The translations under genes were made by a program, and so were the position numbers. The notes under the pieces were generated by a model, which saw only the letters and a list, made by a program, of their open reading frames with translations, was not told the DNA's origin and ran no database searches. A DNA stretch of 64,000 bases from Phenylobacterium montanum (lineage in GTDB: Bacteria; Pseudomonadota; Alphaproteobacteria; Caulobacterales; Caulobacteraceae), in the NCBI RefSeq assembly GCF_018135625.1, contig NZ_CP073078.1, positions 310,001 through 374,000 of the forward strand, written 5' to 3'. Positions 15,711-24,672 of the stretch are shown here, piece by piece (the stretch's first letter is position 1; each line of letters begins with the position of its first letter).

Positions 15711-16790
15711 CTATCCGAACAGGTCCAGCTGGTTGGTGGCCCTGCCGGGGATTTGAAACAGCGACAGATCCATGGTCCGGCGGTTGCGACTGTTCAGGCC
15801 CAGTTTCTTGCACGCCAGGTGGAAGCGAGTGCTGATCAGGTCGGCTATGGGCCCGTCGCCCCGCATGCGCAGGTTCCACTGCGGGTCATAGTCCTTGCCG
15901 CCGCGCATCTGGCGCACCAGCGACATCACCCGGCCGGCGCGGTCGGGCTGCTCGGCCGCCAGCCATTCGCGGAACAGGTCCTTGATCTCACGCGGCAGGC
16001 GCAGGGCCGTGTAGTAGGCCATGGCCGCCCCGGCCTCGGCCGCCCGCTCCAGGATCGATTCCAGCTCGTGATCGGTCAGGCCGGGGATGATCGGCGCCAC
16101 CCCGACCGCGGTCGGCACGCCGGCGGCGCTGAGCTTGCGGATGGCGTCGATGCGGCGCTCGGGCGTGGAGGCGCGGGGCTCCATGGCCCGGGCCAGCTTG
16201 CGGTCGAGGGTGGTCACCGAGACGGCGACCATCGCCAGGTTGTCCGCGGCCATGGGCCCCAGGATGTCTATGTCGCGCGCCACCAGGGCGTTCTTGGTGG
16301 TCACCCCCACCGGGTGGCGGAAGCGCGCCAAAACTTCGAGGATCTGGCGGGTGATGCGCAGCTTGGCTTCGATCGGCTGGTAGGGATCGGTATTGGCGCC
16401 CAGCTGGATGAAGCTCGGCCGGTAGGCCGGCCGCGACAGCTCCTTTTCCAGCAGCTTGGCGGCCTCGGGCTTGAAGAACAGCCTGGTCTCGAAGTCGAGC
16501 CCGGGGGAGAGGCCGACATAGGCGTGGCTGGGGCGGGCGTAGCAATAGATGCAGCCGTGCTCGCAGCCGCGATAGGGGTTGATCGACTGGTCGAAACCGA
16601 TGTCCGGGCTGTCGTTGCGGCTGATGATCCGCCGCGCCGCCTCGGGCGTCAGGGTGGTGTCCAGCCGGTCCGGCCGTTCGTCGGCGTCGTCCCAGCCGTC
16701 GTCGAACGGGGCGCGGGTCAGGGCTTCGAAACGTCCGCTGTCATTGGACTTCGAGGCCCTGCCGCGGAAGCTGGCCGGCATGTCGGGCAT
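15711..16790 (-). CDS. PA0069-family radical SAM protein
   Basis: The 359-residue protein is a radical S-adenosylmethionine enzyme with the cluster motif CEHGCIYC (cysteines 76, 80, 83). It belongs to the SplB-related PA0069 group of unknown function, recognisable by INPYRGCEHGC and LGANTDPYQPIE. The frame stays open to 17270, but everything before MPDMPASFRGRA is low-complexity and overlaps the divergent gene, so I placed the start at 16790 (or 16781). It converges with the cyclotransferase gene with a 5-base gap. Confidence 0.85.
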   Translation of the reverse strand: MPDMPASFRGRASKSNDSGRFEALTRAPFDDGWDDADERPDRLDTTLTPEAARRIISRNDSPDIGFDQSINPYRGCEHGCIYCYARPSHAYVGLSPGLDFETRLFFKPEAAKLLEKELSRPAYRPSFIQLGANTDPYQPIEAKLRITRQILEVLARFRHPVGVTTKNALVARDIDILGPMAADNLAMVAVSVTTLDRKLARAMEPRASTPERRIDAIRKLSAAGVPTAVGVAPIIPGLTDHELESILERAAEAGAAMAYYTALRLPREIKDLFREWLAAEQPDRAGRVMSLVRQMRGGKDYDPQWNLRMRGDGPIADLISTRFHLACKKLGLNSRNRRTMDLSLFQIPGRATNQLDLFG

Positions 16791-16868
16791 GGGGAGAGAA
16801 TAGGCTTGCGGAACGAACAAAGCAAGAACATATCTTGACGCGAGCTGACTTGGCCGTTTGATGCGCCT

Positions 16869-17357
16869 GTGATCAGCGCCATTGTTACCGACATATCCGA
16901 AACGGACGGCCTCGCCGCGACCCTCGCCAGCCTTACGCCGGCGGCCATAGACGGGTTCGTGCGCGAACTCCTGGTGGTCGGCGTCGGAAACAGCGAGGCG
17001 CTCGTCGTGGCCGATGACGCCGGGGCGCGGATTGTCGAGAGCCTGGACGCGGCGACGGCCTCGGCGCGCCAGCCGTGGCTGCTGGTGCTGCCGGCCGGGG
17101 TGCGGTTGCAGATGAACTGGGAGGCCGCGGCACGCGGCCACATCAGCCGCCATCCCGAGGCCGCGGGCTGGTTCCGGCTGAACTATGCCAAGGACGGCGC
17201 TGGGGCGAGGCTGGCCGAGGGCTGGGCCAATTTCGGCGCACGGTGGCTGGGGCGCGTCACGCCGGAACATGGCCTCTTGATCTCCACCCGTCGCTGGACG
17301 GGGCAGGGCGCAGGCGCGCGACCGATCGAGGCCAGGATCCTCGTCGGCGGGGGCTAG
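16869..17357 (+). CDS. Glycosyltransferase-like protein of unknown function
   Basis: From a GTG at 16869 the product has 162 residues. The N-terminus MISAIVTDISETDGLAATLA and the pattern of a first beta strand followed by LLVVGVGNSEALVVADD resemble the start of a GT-A glycosyltransferase fold. The protein is too short for a whole enzyme and no DXD motif is evident. The stop overlaps that of the convergent uracil-DNA glycosylase by 4 bases. Function is not assigned. Confidence 0.6.
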   Translation: MISAIVTDISETDGLAATLASLTPAAIDGFVRELLVVGVGNSEALVVADDAGARIVESLDAATASARQPWLLVLPAGVRLQMNWEAAARGHISRHPEAAGWFRLNYAKDGAGARLAEGWANFGARWLGRVTPEHGLLISTRRWTGQGAGARPIEARILVGGG

Positions 17358-18166
17358 GCGCCCGGCCGCTCGGGCCGGTCCAGGCGCTCGGTCAGGGTCA
17401 GAAGGTCCGCCCAGGCCTTCTTCTTCGCCGCCGGCTGGCGCAGGAGGAAGGCCGGGTGCAGGGTCGGCAGGGCGGGGATGGCCTGCTGGCCGCCTTCGGG
17501 GCGCCAGTCGAACCAGCGGCCGCGTAGGGTCAGGATGCCCTCGCTTCGCTGCAGCACCGACTTGGCCGAGGCTCCGCCGACCAGCAGCAACAGTTTCGGC
17601 GACACCAGCTCAATGGCCCGCTCGAGGAACGGGGCGCAGATCATCTGCTCCTGGGGGCTGGGCGTGCGGTTGCCGGGCGGGCGCCAATAGACGGTGTTGG
17701 TGATGAACACCCGGCCCTCCAGCCCCGCTGCGGCGACCATGCGGTCCAGGAGCTTGCCGGCGCGGCCGACGAAGGGCGCGCCTTGCTGGTCTTCCTCGGC
17801 GCCAGGGGCCTCGCCGATGATCATCACCGGCGCGTCCGGCGCGCCCCGGGCGAACACGGCCTGGCGCGCGCCCTCGCGCTTCAGCGGGCAGCCTTCGAAG
17901 GCGGCGATGGCGGCGGCGAGGTCGGCCAGGTCCTTGGCCTCGGCGGCCAGGCGGCGGGCGTCGGCTATGGCCTCGGCGATGTCGGGGGCCGGGGCGGCTG
18001 CGGGCGCGGCCGGAGCGGGCGCATGGGCGGGCGTGGCCAGCCGCGGGCGCAGGGCCTCGGCCAGGCGGTCGACCGGCTCGTCGGCATAGGCCTGGTCCAC
18101 GCCGGCCTCGGCCCAAAAGGCCAGCAGGCTCTCGGCGGCGCGCGGGTCGATGGCGGCGAAGGACAA
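17354..18166 (-). CDS. Uracil-DNA glycosylase, family 4 type
   Basis: The 270-residue protein has a variable Ala/Pro-rich N-terminal half and a UDG catalytic domain from about residue 95. Motif 1 reads [10 protein letters not shown], followed by [15 protein letters not shown] and [16 protein letters not shown]; motif 2 is LHPAFLLR. These are the signatures of the thermostable-type, usually iron-sulfur, family that removes uracil from DNA. The cysteine of FEGCPLK is in the expected place for one cluster ligand. The start appears to be TTG at 18166; no good ATG is in frame. Confidence 0.85.
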   Translation of the reverse strand: MSFAAIDPRAAESLLAFWAEAGVDQAYADEPVDRLAEALRPRLATPAHAPAPAAPAAAPAPDIAEAIADARRLAAEAKDLADLAAAIAAFEGCPLKREGARQAVFARGAPDAPVMIIGEAPGAEEDQQGAPFVGRAGKLLDRMVAAAGLEGRVFITNTVYWRPPGNRTPSPQEQMICAPFLERAIELVSPKLLLLVGGASAKSVLQRSEGILTLRGRWFDWRPEGGQQAIPALPTLHPAFLLRQPAAKKKAWADLLTLTERLDRPERPGA

Positions 18167-18294
18167 GGTTTTGACGGGGCTCCGGCGAACTCATTCAAGG
18201 GATTGCCCTTGACCGCTCAAACGTCAACTTCGAATAAGACGGGCGAGGATTCAAATGTCCGCGGCAAGCGGGCAAGCTGGGGGACGATGAGGCC

Positions 18295-19968
18295 ATGAGC
18301 GACGAGCTCGAACGCGAGGCGATGGAATATGACGTGGTCATCGTCGGCGGCGGTCCCGCTGGCCTGGCGGCCGCGATCCGCCTGAAGCAGCTGGCCGCCG
18401 AGGCCGGCTCGGAGATCTCGGTAGCGCTGTTGGAAAAGGGCTCCGAAGTCGGCGCCCACATCCTGTCGGGCGCGGTGATCGATCCCAAGGCGCTGAGCGA
18501 ACTGTTCCCCGACTGGAAGGCCATGGGCGCGCCCCTGGAGACCCCGGTCACCAAGGACAAGTTCCTGCTGCTGGGCCCGGCCGGCGAACTCAGCCTGCCG
18601 ATGTTCGCCATGCCGCCGTTCATGCACAACCACGGCAACTACATCGCCTCGCTGGGCAATGTGTGCCGCTGGCTGGCGGAGCAGGCCGAGGGCCTGGGCG
18701 TCGAGATCTATCCGGGCATGGCCGCCTCGGACCTGGTGTTCAACGCGGACGGCTCGGTCAAGGGCGTGGTCGCCGGGGTGTTCGGCGTCGCCAAGGATGG
18801 CGAGCACAAGCCCGACTATCAGCCCGGCCTGGAGCTGCACGCCAAATATACCTTCATCGCCGAGGGCGTGCGCGGCTCGCTGGCCAAGATGCTGCAGGCC
18901 AAGTTCAACCTGACCGAGGGCAAGAGCCCGCAGAAGTTCGGCATCGGCATCAAGGAACTGTGGCAGGTCCCGCCGGAAAACCACAAGCCGGGCCTGGCGG
19001 TGCATACCCTGGGCTGGCCGCTGGACGACAAGACCGGCGGCGGCAGCTTCATGTACCACTTCGGGGACAACTATGTGTCCATCGGCTTTGTGGTGCACCT
19101 GAACTACAAGAACCCCTTCCTGTCGCCCTTCGACGAGTTCCAGCGCTTCAAGCAGCATCCGTCGGTGAAGCCGAACCTGGCAGGCGGCAAGCGCATCGCC
19201 TATGGCGCGCGGGCGATCACCGAGGGCGGCATGCAGTCGATCCCCAAGCTGTCCTTCCCGGGCGGGGTCTTGATCGGCTGCTCGGCGGGCTTTGTGAACG
19301 TGCCGCGTATCAAGGGCAGCCACAACGCCATGAAGACCGGCATGCTGGCCGCGGAGGAGGCGTTCAAGGCCGTGCAGGCCGGCCGCGCCAGCGACGATCT
19401 GGTGGAATACGAAGCCGCCTATCACGCTTCCTGGGTCGCCAAGGAGCTGAAGCAGGTCCGCAACGCCAAGCCGCTCTTGAGCAAGTTCGGCACCCTGGTG
19501 GGCATGGCCTTGGGTGGCTTCGACATGTGGTGCACGACGCTTTTGGGCGGCTTCTCCTTCTTCGGCACTTTGAAGCACGAGAAGACCGACGCGGCTTCGA
19601 CGGGCCTGGCCAAGGACTACCAGCCGATCGTCTATCCCAAGCCCGACGGGGTGATCAGCTTCGACAAGCTGTCGTCTGTGTTCCTCTCGGCCACCAATCA
19701 CGAGGAAGACCAGCCGGCGCACCTGAAGCTGAAGGACCCTTCGGTCCCGATCTCGATCAACCTGCCGAAATATGGCGAGCCGGCGCGGCTCTACTGCCCG
19801 GCGGGAGTCTATGAGGTGCTGTACGACGAGGCGGGCCAGAATCCTAAGTTCCAGATCAACGCCCAGAACTGCGTCCACTGCAAAACCTGCGACATCAAGG
19901 ACCCCTCGCAGAACATCAACTGGACAACGCCGGAGGGCGGCGGCGGCCCGAATTACCCGAACATGTGA
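18295..19968 (+). CDS. Electron transfer flavoprotein-ubiquinone oxidoreductase
   Basis: The 557-residue protein passes electrons from acyl-CoA dehydrogenases, via ETF, to the quinone pool at the inner membrane. The FAD-binding VVIVGGGPAGLAAAIRL is near residue 13. The C-terminal [4Fe-4S] ligands are the cysteine in RLYCPAGVYE and the C-x2-C-x2-C of QNCVHCKTCDIKDP. Length matches mitochondrial and bacterial ETF-QO. It would serve the isovaleryl-CoA dehydrogenase encoded at 35988. Confidence 0.95.
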   Translation: MSDELEREAMEYDVVIVGGGPAGLAAAIRLKQLAAEAGSEISVALLEKGSEVGAHILSGAVIDPKALSELFPDWKAMGAPLETPVTKDKFLLLGPAGELSLPMFAMPPFMHNHGNYIASLGNVCRWLAEQAEGLGVEIYPGMAASDLVFNADGSVKGVVAGVFGVAKDGEHKPDYQPGLELHAKYTFIAEGVRGSLAKMLQAKFNLTEGKSPQKFGIGIKELWQVPPENHKPGLAVHTLGWPLDDKTGGGSFMYHFGDNYVSIGFVVHLNYKNPFLSPFDEFQRFKQHPSVKPNLAGGKRIAYGARAITEGGMQSIPKLSFPGGVLIGCSAGFVNVPRIKGSHNAMKTGMLAAEEAFKAVQAGRASDDLVEYEAAYHASWVAKELKQVRNAKPLLSKFGTLVGMALGGFDMWCTTLLGGFSFFGTLKHEKTDAASTGLAKDYQPIVYPKPDGVISFDKLSSVFLSATNHEEDQPAHLKLKDPSVPISINLPKYGEPARLYCPAGVYEVLYDEAGQNPKFQINAQNCVHCKTCDIKDPSQNINWTTPEGGGGPNYPNM

Positions 19969-20045
19969 CGCCTGCGTTGCGTGGCGCCGACAGCCAAAGT
20001 GGAGGCCGGTTTGGCGTGGAGGCGGCGCCATTTTTGAGTGGGATT

Positions 20046-20097
20046 CGACCGTTTTGACCGGCTGCGATGCGACAATCGTAGCCGGTCAAAACGGTCG
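20046..20097. repeat. 23-bp stem inverted repeat just 5' of the TPR lipoprotein gene
   Basis: Arms at 20046-20068 and 20075-20097 pair over 23 bp with one mismatch and a 6-nt loop. The arm core is CCGTTTTGACCGGCT. It lies between ETF-QO and the TPR lipoprotein, 42 bp before the chosen ATG. It could end the upstream transcript, form a structured 5' leader, or be a repeat element. No T tract follows on either strand, so a classical terminator is unlikely. Confidence 0.8.
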
Positions 20098-20139
20098 GGG
20101 CGCCTTGAAGCCGCCTCGGAAACCGGCGAATTTGCCCGG

Positions 20140-21906
20140 ATGACCAAGACCCGCCTGCTCCTCAACGCCTCGCTGGCCGCCCTGGCGACCCTGTCCCTGG
20201 CGGCCTGCGCCAGCGCGCCGTCCTCGTTGCAGGTGGCGGGGCTGAGGCCCAGCGAGACCGCCGAGGCGCGGCCGGCGCCGGTCAGCGACCAGGCCTCGCT
20301 CTACGGCCTGTTCCTGGCCGGGCAGGAGGCGCTGAACCACGGCAATGGCGAGCAGGCGGCGGAGTTCTTCTCCAGAGCCGCGGCGCGCGATCCTGTCACC
20401 GGCTCGCTGAAGGAACGCGCCTTCACCGCCGCCCTGGTCGCCGGGGACGTGCCCCGCGCCGCCACCTTGGCGCCCGGGCCGGACGAGGGTTCGCTGGGCA
20501 GCCAGAGGCTGGGGCGGCTGACCAAGGCGGTCGACGCCCTGGCGCGCGGCGACGGCAAGACCGCGCAGGCGACGCTGGCGGGTGAACCCCTTGGGCCGCC
20601 GCATCGGGCGGCCTCGCTCCTGCTGGCGCCCTGGGCTGCGGCCGAGGCTGGCGACTGGAAGGCCGCCCTGGCTCTGCCGGAAGCCCGCGGCGACCGGCTG
20701 GTGGACTCGCTCTCGCGCCTGAACCAGGCCCTGCTGCTGGAACGGGCCAAGCACTATGACGAGGCCGACGCCGCCTTCCGCAAGCTGATCGCCGAGGGCG
20801 ACGGCTCGGGCATCACCACTGGCGCCTATGCCGAGTTCCTGCAGCGGCGCGGCCGCACCGCCGACGCCATTGCGCTCTGCGACGCCTCGCTCAAGGGGGA
20901 TGCCAACAACCACACCATCAAGCTGATCCGCGACCACGCCGCGGCCGGACAACCGGCGCCGCCCATGCCGACCCTGAACCAGGGCGCGGCCCAGGCCCTT
21001 CTGGCGCCGGCGGCGATCCTCTTGGCGGAAAAGCAGCCCGAGCTGGGTCTGACCTATCTGCGCCTGGTGCTGCGGCTGGATCCCCAGCGCGACGAGGCCT
21101 GGATCCTGGTCGGCGACGCGATGAACGGGGCGGGGGACGTGGAGGCGGCGCGGGAAGCCTATCAGCACGTGCAGCCCGGCTCGGCCGACTATGTCGCCGC
21201 CCGCGGCCGGCTAATCCAGACCTACGACCTGCCGGCCAACGCCGAAAAGGTGCTGGCAATCGCCCAGGACACGGTCAAGGCCGCGCCCAATGACGACGAC
21301 GCCCTGGCCCAGCTGGCCGATGCGCTGAGGACCTCCGAGCGGTTCGACGAGTCGGCCAAGGCCATGGACACCCTTTTGGCCCACCTGGGGCCCCGGGCCA
21401 GCTGGGAAGCCTATTACATGCGCGGCATCGCCCTCGACCGCGCCGGACACTGGGAAGGCGCGGAAAAGGACTTCCGCAAGGCGCTGGAGCTGAAGCCGGA
21501 CGAGTCCGAGGTTTTGAACTATCTCGGCTATTCCTGGATCGACCGCGGCCAGAACCTCGAGCAGGCCAAGGCCATGGTCGAGAAGGCCGTGGCCAGCAAG
21601 CCGGATTCCGGCGCCATGGTCGACAGCCTGGGCTGGGCCTATTACCGCCTGGGCCAATATGGCCCTGCGGTGGAGCAGCTGGAGCACGCCACCGAGCTCG
21701 AGCCCTCCGATCCGGACATCAACGACCACCTGGGCGACGCCTATTGGCAGGCCGGACGCAAGATCGAAGCCCGCTTCCAGTGGCAGCTGGTCCTGACCCT
21801 GCAGCCCGAGGCCAAACTCAAGACCGACGTTGAGGCCAAGCTGCAATACGGCCTGACCCCCGGCGGCAAGCCGGCCCTGCCGCCCGCCTCGGTGGCCCAG
21901 CGTTGA
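20140..21906 (+). CDS. Tetratricopeptide-repeat lipoprotein
   Basis: From the ATG at 20140 the product has 588 residues. A lipoprotein signal has the lipobox LAAC with Cys23. Many TPR-like helical pairs follow, with clear repeats such as AYYMRGIALDRAGHWEGAEK and DFRKALELKPDESEVLNYLG, and then WIDRG and GWAYYRLGQYGPAVEQLEHA. The last repeats match the family commonly encoded just before ispE in alphaproteobacteria. It is probably an outer-membrane-anchored periplasmic scaffold. A longer frame from 20038 would translate through the upstream hairpin and bury the lipobox, so I rejected it. Its stop overlaps the ispE start. Confidence 0.87.
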   Translation: MTKTRLLLNASLAALATLSLAACASAPSSLQVAGLRPSETAEARPAPVSDQASLYGLFLAGQEALNHGNGEQAAEFFSRAAARDPVTGSLKERAFTAALVAGDVPRAATLAPGPDEGSLGSQRLGRLTKAVDALARGDGKTAQATLAGEPLGPPHRAASLLLAPWAAAEAGDWKAALALPEARGDRLVDSLSRLNQALLLERAKHYDEADAAFRKLIAEGDGSGITTGAYAEFLQRRGRTADAIALCDASLKGDANNHTIKLIRDHAAAGQPAPPMPTLNQGAAQALLAPAAILLAEKQPELGLTYLRLVLRLDPQRDEAWILVGDAMNGAGDVEAAREAYQHVQPGSADYVAARGRLIQTYDLPANAEKVLAIAQDTVKAAPNDDDALAQLADALRTSERFDESAKAMDTLLAHLGPRASWEAYYMRGIALDRAGHWEGAEKDFRKALELKPDESEVLNYLGYSWIDRGQNLEQAKAMVEKAVASKPDSGAMVDSLGWAYYRLGQYGPAVEQLEHATELEPSDPDINDHLGDAYWQAGRKIEARFQWQLVLTLQPEAKLKTDVEAKLQYGLTPGGKPALPPASVAQR

Positions 21907-22793
21907 CCCACCCGGTAGCGGCCGAGGCCTTCGCGCCGGCCAAGGTCAATCTGTACCTGCACGTGGCCGGGCTGCAGCCGGACGGGTTTCACCCCCTGTC
22001 CAGCCTGATGGTGTTCGCCGACGTCGGCGATCGCCTGACCCTGGAGCCGGCTTCGGCCCTGTCTCTGGCCATCGACGGCCCGTTCGGCCAGGGCCTGAGC
22101 GCCGGTGAGGACAATCTGGTGCTGCGCGCAGTCCAGGCCCTGATCGCGCGGGCGCGGCGGCCTGTGCAGCCGGTGCGGATCACCCTTTCGAAGAACCTGC
22201 CGATCGCGGCCGGGCTCGGTGGTGGCACCGGTGACGCCGGCGCGGCCCTGCGCCTGGTGCGCGATCACCTGGACCTGCCGGTCGATGACGACGGCCTGGA
22301 GGCCATAGCCAGCGAGCTGGGCGCCGACGGGGCGGCCTGCTTCCGCTGTCGGCCGGTCGTCGCCGAGGGGCGGGGCGAGCGGCTGTCGCCGGCTCCGACC
22401 CTGCCGCGGCTGGACGCGGTGCTGGTCAATCCCCGCGCGCCTTCGCCCACCGGGGCGGTCTATCGCGCCTATGACGAGGCCGGCGCGCCGGGCGCGGACG
22501 ACCGGCCGGACATGCCCGAGGCGTTCGAGGACGCGGTGGAGGCGGCGGCGTTCTTCGCCGCCTGCCGCAACGACCTGGAGGCGCCGGCCGTGGCCCTGAC
22601 CCCGGTGATCGGCGACGTGCTGGAGACCTTGCGCGACGAGCCGGAAACCCTGATGGCGCGGGTCTCGGGCTCCGGCGCCACCTGCTTCGCCGTCTGCGCC
22701 GGCGACATCGAGGCCGAGACCCTGGCCGAACGCATCGAACGCATGCGCCCGGACTGGTGGGTGCGGCGGTGCCGATTGGGGGATGGGGGTTAA
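21903..22793 (+). CDS. ispE: 4-diphosphocytidyl-2-C-methyl-D-erythritol kinase
   Basis: IspE phosphorylates CDP-methylerythritol in the non-mevalonate isoprenoid pathway. The 296-residue protein starts with the GHMP-kinase signature APAKVNLYLHV, has the ATP loop PIAAGLGGGTGDAGAAL at 100-116, and ends with the family segment VSGSGATCFAV. The TTG start at 21903 overlaps the TGA of the lipoprotein gene, implying translational coupling. Confidence 0.94.
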   Translation: MTHPVAAEAFAPAKVNLYLHVAGLQPDGFHPLSSLMVFADVGDRLTLEPASALSLAIDGPFGQGLSAGEDNLVLRAVQALIARARRPVQPVRITLSKNLPIAAGLGGGTGDAGAALRLVRDHLDLPVDDDGLEAIASELGADGAACFRCRPVVAEGRGERLSPAPTLPRLDAVLVNPRAPSPTGAVYRAYDEAGAPGADDRPDMPEAFEDAVEAAAFFAACRNDLEAPAVALTPVIGDVLETLRDEPETLMARVSGSGATCFAVCAGDIEAETLAERIERMRPDWWVRRCRLGDGG

Positions 22794-22795
22794 AA

Positions 22796-22976
22796 CCCTT
22801 CTCCCCGTTGTGGGAGAAGGAGGGGCCCGCGGCGAAGCCGTGGGAGGATGAGGGGACGCGCGGCGATAGCCGCGCGACTAAGAATCCTCAGTCAAACCAT
22901 CCGCCGGCAAGACCCCTCATCCTCCCACCCGCTGCGCGGGCGGGCCCCTCCTTCCCCCACAAAGGGGGGAAGGAAA
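22796..22976. repeat. Imperfect long inverted repeat between ispE and the aldolase gene
   Basis: The left half contains CTTCTCCCCGTTGTGGGAGA and GAGGATGAGGGG. The right half contains CCCCTCATCCTCCCA and GGGCCCCTCCTTCCCCC, an imperfect complement in reverse order. The whole 180-bp gap between the convergent genes is filled by it. It looks like a palindromic intergenic element and may also act as a two-way terminator structure. Confidence 0.75.
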
Positions 22977-22977
22977 A

Positions 22978-23631
22978 CTACCGCTTCTGCCCGTACCCTT
23001 TGAACTGCTGCATCACCTCGGCCATCTGGCCCTCGGACAGCAATACCGGACCGCCGATGGCCAGGGTTCCGCAATAGACGGCGGCCTGTTCCTCCATCTC
23101 CTCGGCGATCGCCAGGGCGCGGTCGAGCTTGGGGGCGGCGGCGATCAGGCCGTGGTTGGCCATCAGGCAGGCATAGCCGCCGTCCATGGCCTCGGCAACG
23201 GCGTCGGCCAGCTCGACGGTGCCGAAGGTGTGGTAGGGGGCGAGGGGCACGGTGGGCCGGCCGCTGACGCCGACCATGTAGTGCAGCGAGGGGATCGGCC
23301 TGCCGGCGCAGGCGAGGATCGTGGCGTGGCGGGCGTGGCAGTGGACCACGGCGTGCACGTCCGGGCGGCGGGCGTAGAGGCCGGCGTGCATGCGCCACTC
23401 GCTGGAGGGCTTCAGCGACCCCTCCGGGCTCCCGCCATCGGCGGCGACATAGACCACGCCGTCGTCGGTCAGGTCTTCGGGCGTGACCCCGCTGGGCGTG
23501 ACCAGCAGGCCCTCGCCGAAGCGCACCGAGACGTTGCCCGAGGTGCCGCGGTTCAGGCCGCGCTGGTCCATGGCCCGCATCACCCGGACGATATTGGCGC
23601 GCAGGGCTTCTTCCGAGCGGGTGTCGCTCAT
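22978..23631 (-). CDS. Class II aldolase / adducin-family protein
   Basis: The 217-residue protein (ATG at 23631) is a zinc-dependent class II aldolase. The phosphate- and substrate-binding RGTSGNVSVR is near residue 28, the catalytic glutamate lies in SSE (76-78), and zinc histidines are H97 and H99 in VVHCHA plus the histidine of MANHGLI. Such enzymes cleave ketose-1-phosphates to dihydroxyacetone phosphate and an aldehyde. It overlaps the upstream sugar kinase gene by 4 bases (ATGA), so the two probably act in sequence. The sugar is unknown. Confidence 0.88.
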   Translation of the reverse strand: MSDTRSEEALRANIVRVMRAMDQRGLNRGTSGNVSVRFGEGLLVTPSGVTPEDLTDDGVVYVAADGGSPEGSLKPSSEWRMHAGLYARRPDVHAVVHCHARHATILACAGRPIPSLHYMVGVSGRPTVPLAPYHTFGTVELADAVAEAMDGGYACLMANHGLIAAAPKLDRALAIAEEMEEQAAVYCGTLAIGGPVLLSEGQMAEVMQQFKGYGQKR

Positions 23632-24575
23632 TCGACGTTCTCCCGAAGCGGCCCCTCGCGCATCAGCCGCTCGGCGCCCGCAAATCCGTCCAACAGGCCC
23701 AGCGTGCCGACGCCCCGGGCGACCAGGGCGGAGACGGCGCTGGCGAGGCGCGCGGCCTCGATGACGCTCCAGCCCCGGTCCAGGCCGGCGATGAAGCCGG
23801 CGCAATAGGAATCGCCGCAGCTGGTGGTGTCCACCGGGGTGATGGCGTGGGCGGGCACGCGCCGCAAGCCCTCGGCGTCGATCACGATCGAGCCGTTGGC
23901 CCCGTCCTTGAAGATGCAGCCGCCGGCGCCCATCCGGCGGAAGGCGGCCGCGGCTTCGGCCAGGTCATCCTGGCCGGTCAGCTGGCGGGCCTCGACCGCG
24001 CTCGGCATGAACCAGTCGACGTGGGGCAAGAGCAGGGCCAGTTCCTCCATCACCTTGCCGCGGGGCGAGATCAGGTCGCAGGTGACCACAGCCCCGGCCG
24101 CCTTGGCCGCCGCGACCAGGCTCGCGCCCGGCCCCCCGTTCAGCTTGGGCCCGCCGACGCCGGCATAGTGGACGAAGCGCGCCTCTTGGGCCGCCTCTGC
24201 GACCGCCGGGGTGATCTCAGCCTCCATGCTGGCCCCCAGGGCGTGGAAGTTCGGCCGCCGCCCCTGGCTGTCCACCGCCAGGACGGTGGTCGATGTGGTG
24301 CGGCCGGGGAGGGCGGGGAGCAGGGCGGTGTCGACGCCGTACTCCTCCAGCACCATGCGCACCAGCCGCCCGGCCGGATCGTCCCCGACCGCCGAGGCCA
24401 GCCTGGTCGCTACGCCCAAGGTCCCTGCGACAAGCGCCGCCCCAGCAGCCGTGCCGGCGGGCGACAGGGCGATCCTATCGACCAGAACGGTGGTCTCCTG
24501 CTCAGGCAAGGCGTCGATCGGCCGGGCGGTGACGTCGAGCGTGGTGAGGCCGATGCAGAGCAGGCCGTGGGGCAT
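23628..24575 (-). CDS. PfkB-family carbohydrate kinase
   Basis: The 315-residue protein has the ribokinase fold. The N-terminal GLTTLDVTA, a central ASAVGDDPAGRLV and the C-terminal ATP-site motif DTTSCGDSYCAGF, with the catalytic aspartate in CGD, are all in place. It should phosphorylate a sugar that the downstream class II aldolase then cleaves. No transporter or isomerase is adjacent, so the substrate cannot be inferred. Confidence 0.88.
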   Translation of the reverse strand: MPHGLLCIGLTTLDVTARPIDALPEQETTVLVDRIALSPAGTAAGAALVAGTLGVATRLASAVGDDPAGRLVRMVLEEYGVDTALLPALPGRTTSTTVLAVDSQGRRPNFHALGASMEAEITPAVAEAAQEARFVHYAGVGGPKLNGGPGASLVAAAKAAGAVVTCDLISPRGKVMEELALLLPHVDWFMPSAVEARQLTGQDDLAEAAAAFRRMGAGGCIFKDGANGSIVIDAEGLRRVPAHAITPVDTTSCGDSYCAGFIAGLDRGWSVIEAARLASAVSALVARGVGTLGLLDGFAGAERLMREGPLRENVE

Positions 24576-24672
24576 GGGGCGGGTCCTGGGCGGCTATTAA
24601 ACCCAGTTAGCGCGATTGCGGAGTGATAGTCAAAGCTATCATTTTCATCGGCGGCCGGGGTTTGCAAGGGTT

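Noticed and set aside
20038-20139. N-terminal extension of the TPR lipoprotein frame
   Set aside because: It translates through a hairpin and places the lipoprotein signal 34 residues inside the protein.
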